Source of the DNA: Actinomycetota bacterium
GTDB lineage: Bacteria; Actinomycetota; Nitriliruptoria; Euzebyales; Egibacteraceae
Direction: 5' to 3'
DNA length: 8,345 bases
Assembly: GCA_019347785.1 (NCBI GenBank)
Contig: JAHWKQ010000087.1
Span: 1-8,345 of the forward strand
Position numbers and translations under genes: made by a program
The notes under the pieces: model-generated
Told to the model about the DNA's origin: nothing
Databases searched by the model: none
Seen by the model: the letters and a program-made list of their open reading frames with translations, nothing else
Shown here: one piece after another, positions 8,010 to 8,345 of the stretch
Numbering within the stretch: the stretch's first letter is position 1
How the letters are laid out: each line of letters opens with the position of its first letter

Positions 8010-8053
8010 GCTTGTCACCCCGGGTCACCACTGCGGTAACCGGAATGACAAGC
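8010..8053 (-). terminator. Long hairpin after the sugar dehydrogenase gene, probable terminator
   Basis: Outer arms GCTTGTCA and TGACAAGC (8 bp, perfect) enclose an inner stem formed by CCGGTTACC and GGTGACCCGG around the loop GCAGT (minus strand). On the minus strand the two stems join through two U-G pairs, giving about 19 pairs with one bulge. It starts 5 bases after the dehydrogenase stop. The + strand version would have C-A mismatches at the wobble sites, which suggests it works in minus-strand RNA. No U-tract follows, so it is not a classical intrinsic terminator. Confidence 0.65.
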
Positions 8054-8058
8054 GGGGC

Positions 8059-8345
8059 TCAGCGGTGGGGGACAACCCGGATGACGCGGTCGTTGTCGCC
8101 GTTGGACGTCGTGAGCATGAGGTTGCCGCCGGGGGCGCGCGTGGCCGCCCGCAGCCGGCCGAAGCGGCCGTCGAGCAGGACGCGTGCCTGGGACAGCCGC
8201 CGCCCACGGTTGCGCGGGCGGAAGCGCCGGACGTCGCTCTCCTTGAGGGTCGACACGAGCAGGTCCCCGCGGTACGCGCCCCACCGGCCCCCGCGCATGA
8301 ACGAGCCGCCCGACGTCGCCAGGGTGGGGAATCCCGACGCCCACG
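8059..8345 (-). CDS. PQQ-dependent sugar dehydrogenase (soluble aldose dehydrogenase-like), C-terminal part
   Basis: The frame is open from the right window edge to the TGA at 8061-8059, giving 94 residues of the C terminus; the start lies beyond the window. Visible features match the glucose/sorbosone dehydrogenase beta-propeller family: WASGFPTLATSGGSF near the edge, then WGAYRGDLLVSTLKESDVRRF, and the terminal APGGNLMLTTSNGDNDRVIRVVP. The family usually has about 350-450 residues, uses pyrroloquinoline quinone and Ca2+, and is generally exported; the part that would carry an export signal is not seen here. The ATG at 8298 is an internal Met and not the start. The gene runs in the same direction as the protease but is separated from it by a hairpin. 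Family fairly sure from the tail motif; substrate unknown. Confidence 0.82.
   Translation of the reverse strand, partial: WASGFPTLATSGGSFMRGGRWGAYRGDLLVSTLKESDVRRFRPRNRGRRLSQARVLLDGRFGRLRAATRAPGGNLMLTTSNGDNDRVIRVVPHR

Noticed and set aside
8015..8344. Alternative minus-strand frame over the right edge
   Set aside because: The frame ending at 8059 encodes clear sugar dehydrogenase motifs; this one is its out-of-frame shadow.

Overview
The window is very GC-rich (roughly three quarters G+C by eye). Codons are strongly G/C-ending, several starts are GTG, and there is one actinobacterial-style solo AbiEi/DUF559 gene. The best guess is a high-GC actinomycete-type bacterium (phylum Actinomycetota). 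The genus cannot be read from the sequence.

Left part (1-4664, + strand): a tightly packed operon for the lower leucine/isovalerate catabolic pathway in the order carboxyltransferase beta (cut by the left edge), methylglutaconyl-CoA hydratase, biotin-carrying alpha subunit, hydroxymethylglutaryl-CoA lyase. This is the liuB-liuC-liuD-liuE order known from Pseudomonas. Gaps are 19, 3 and 2 bases. Together the genes take 3-methylcrotonyl-CoA through carboxylation, hydration and cleavage to acetyl-CoA and acetoacetate. The operon promoter and any liuR/liuA lie outside the window to the left.

Middle (4665-5743): a single-gene insert-like segment. A 62-base leader contains an 11-bp direct repeat and a 12-bp perfect palindrome. 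It is followed by a 303-residue protein that fuses an AbiEi-type winged-helix antitoxin domain to a DUF559/Vsr-like PD-(D/E)XK nuclease domain, with no toxin partner. Its 3' end runs into two divergent 45-bp direct repeats, the second of which carries two dyads just ahead of the next gene.

Next (5744-6907, + strand): an acyl-CoA dehydrogenase. It would be the obvious candidate for isovaleryl-CoA dehydrogenase (LiuA). However, its catalytic glutamate sits at the SCAD/MCAD position and the isovaleryl-specific glutamate is absent, so a short or branched-chain (non-isovaleryl) specificity fits better.

Right part (6916-8345, - strand): a convergent S1C (HtrA/DegP-type) serine protease with one PDZ domain and no visible membrane anchor. 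Upstream of it lies the 3' end of a PQQ-dependent (soluble aldose) sugar dehydrogenase. The 132-base gap between them holds a long hairpin, probably the dehydrogenase terminator, and an AT-rich palindrome in the protease leader. I see no tRNA, rRNA, CRISPR array, insertion sequence or gene-free stretch above 300 bases.
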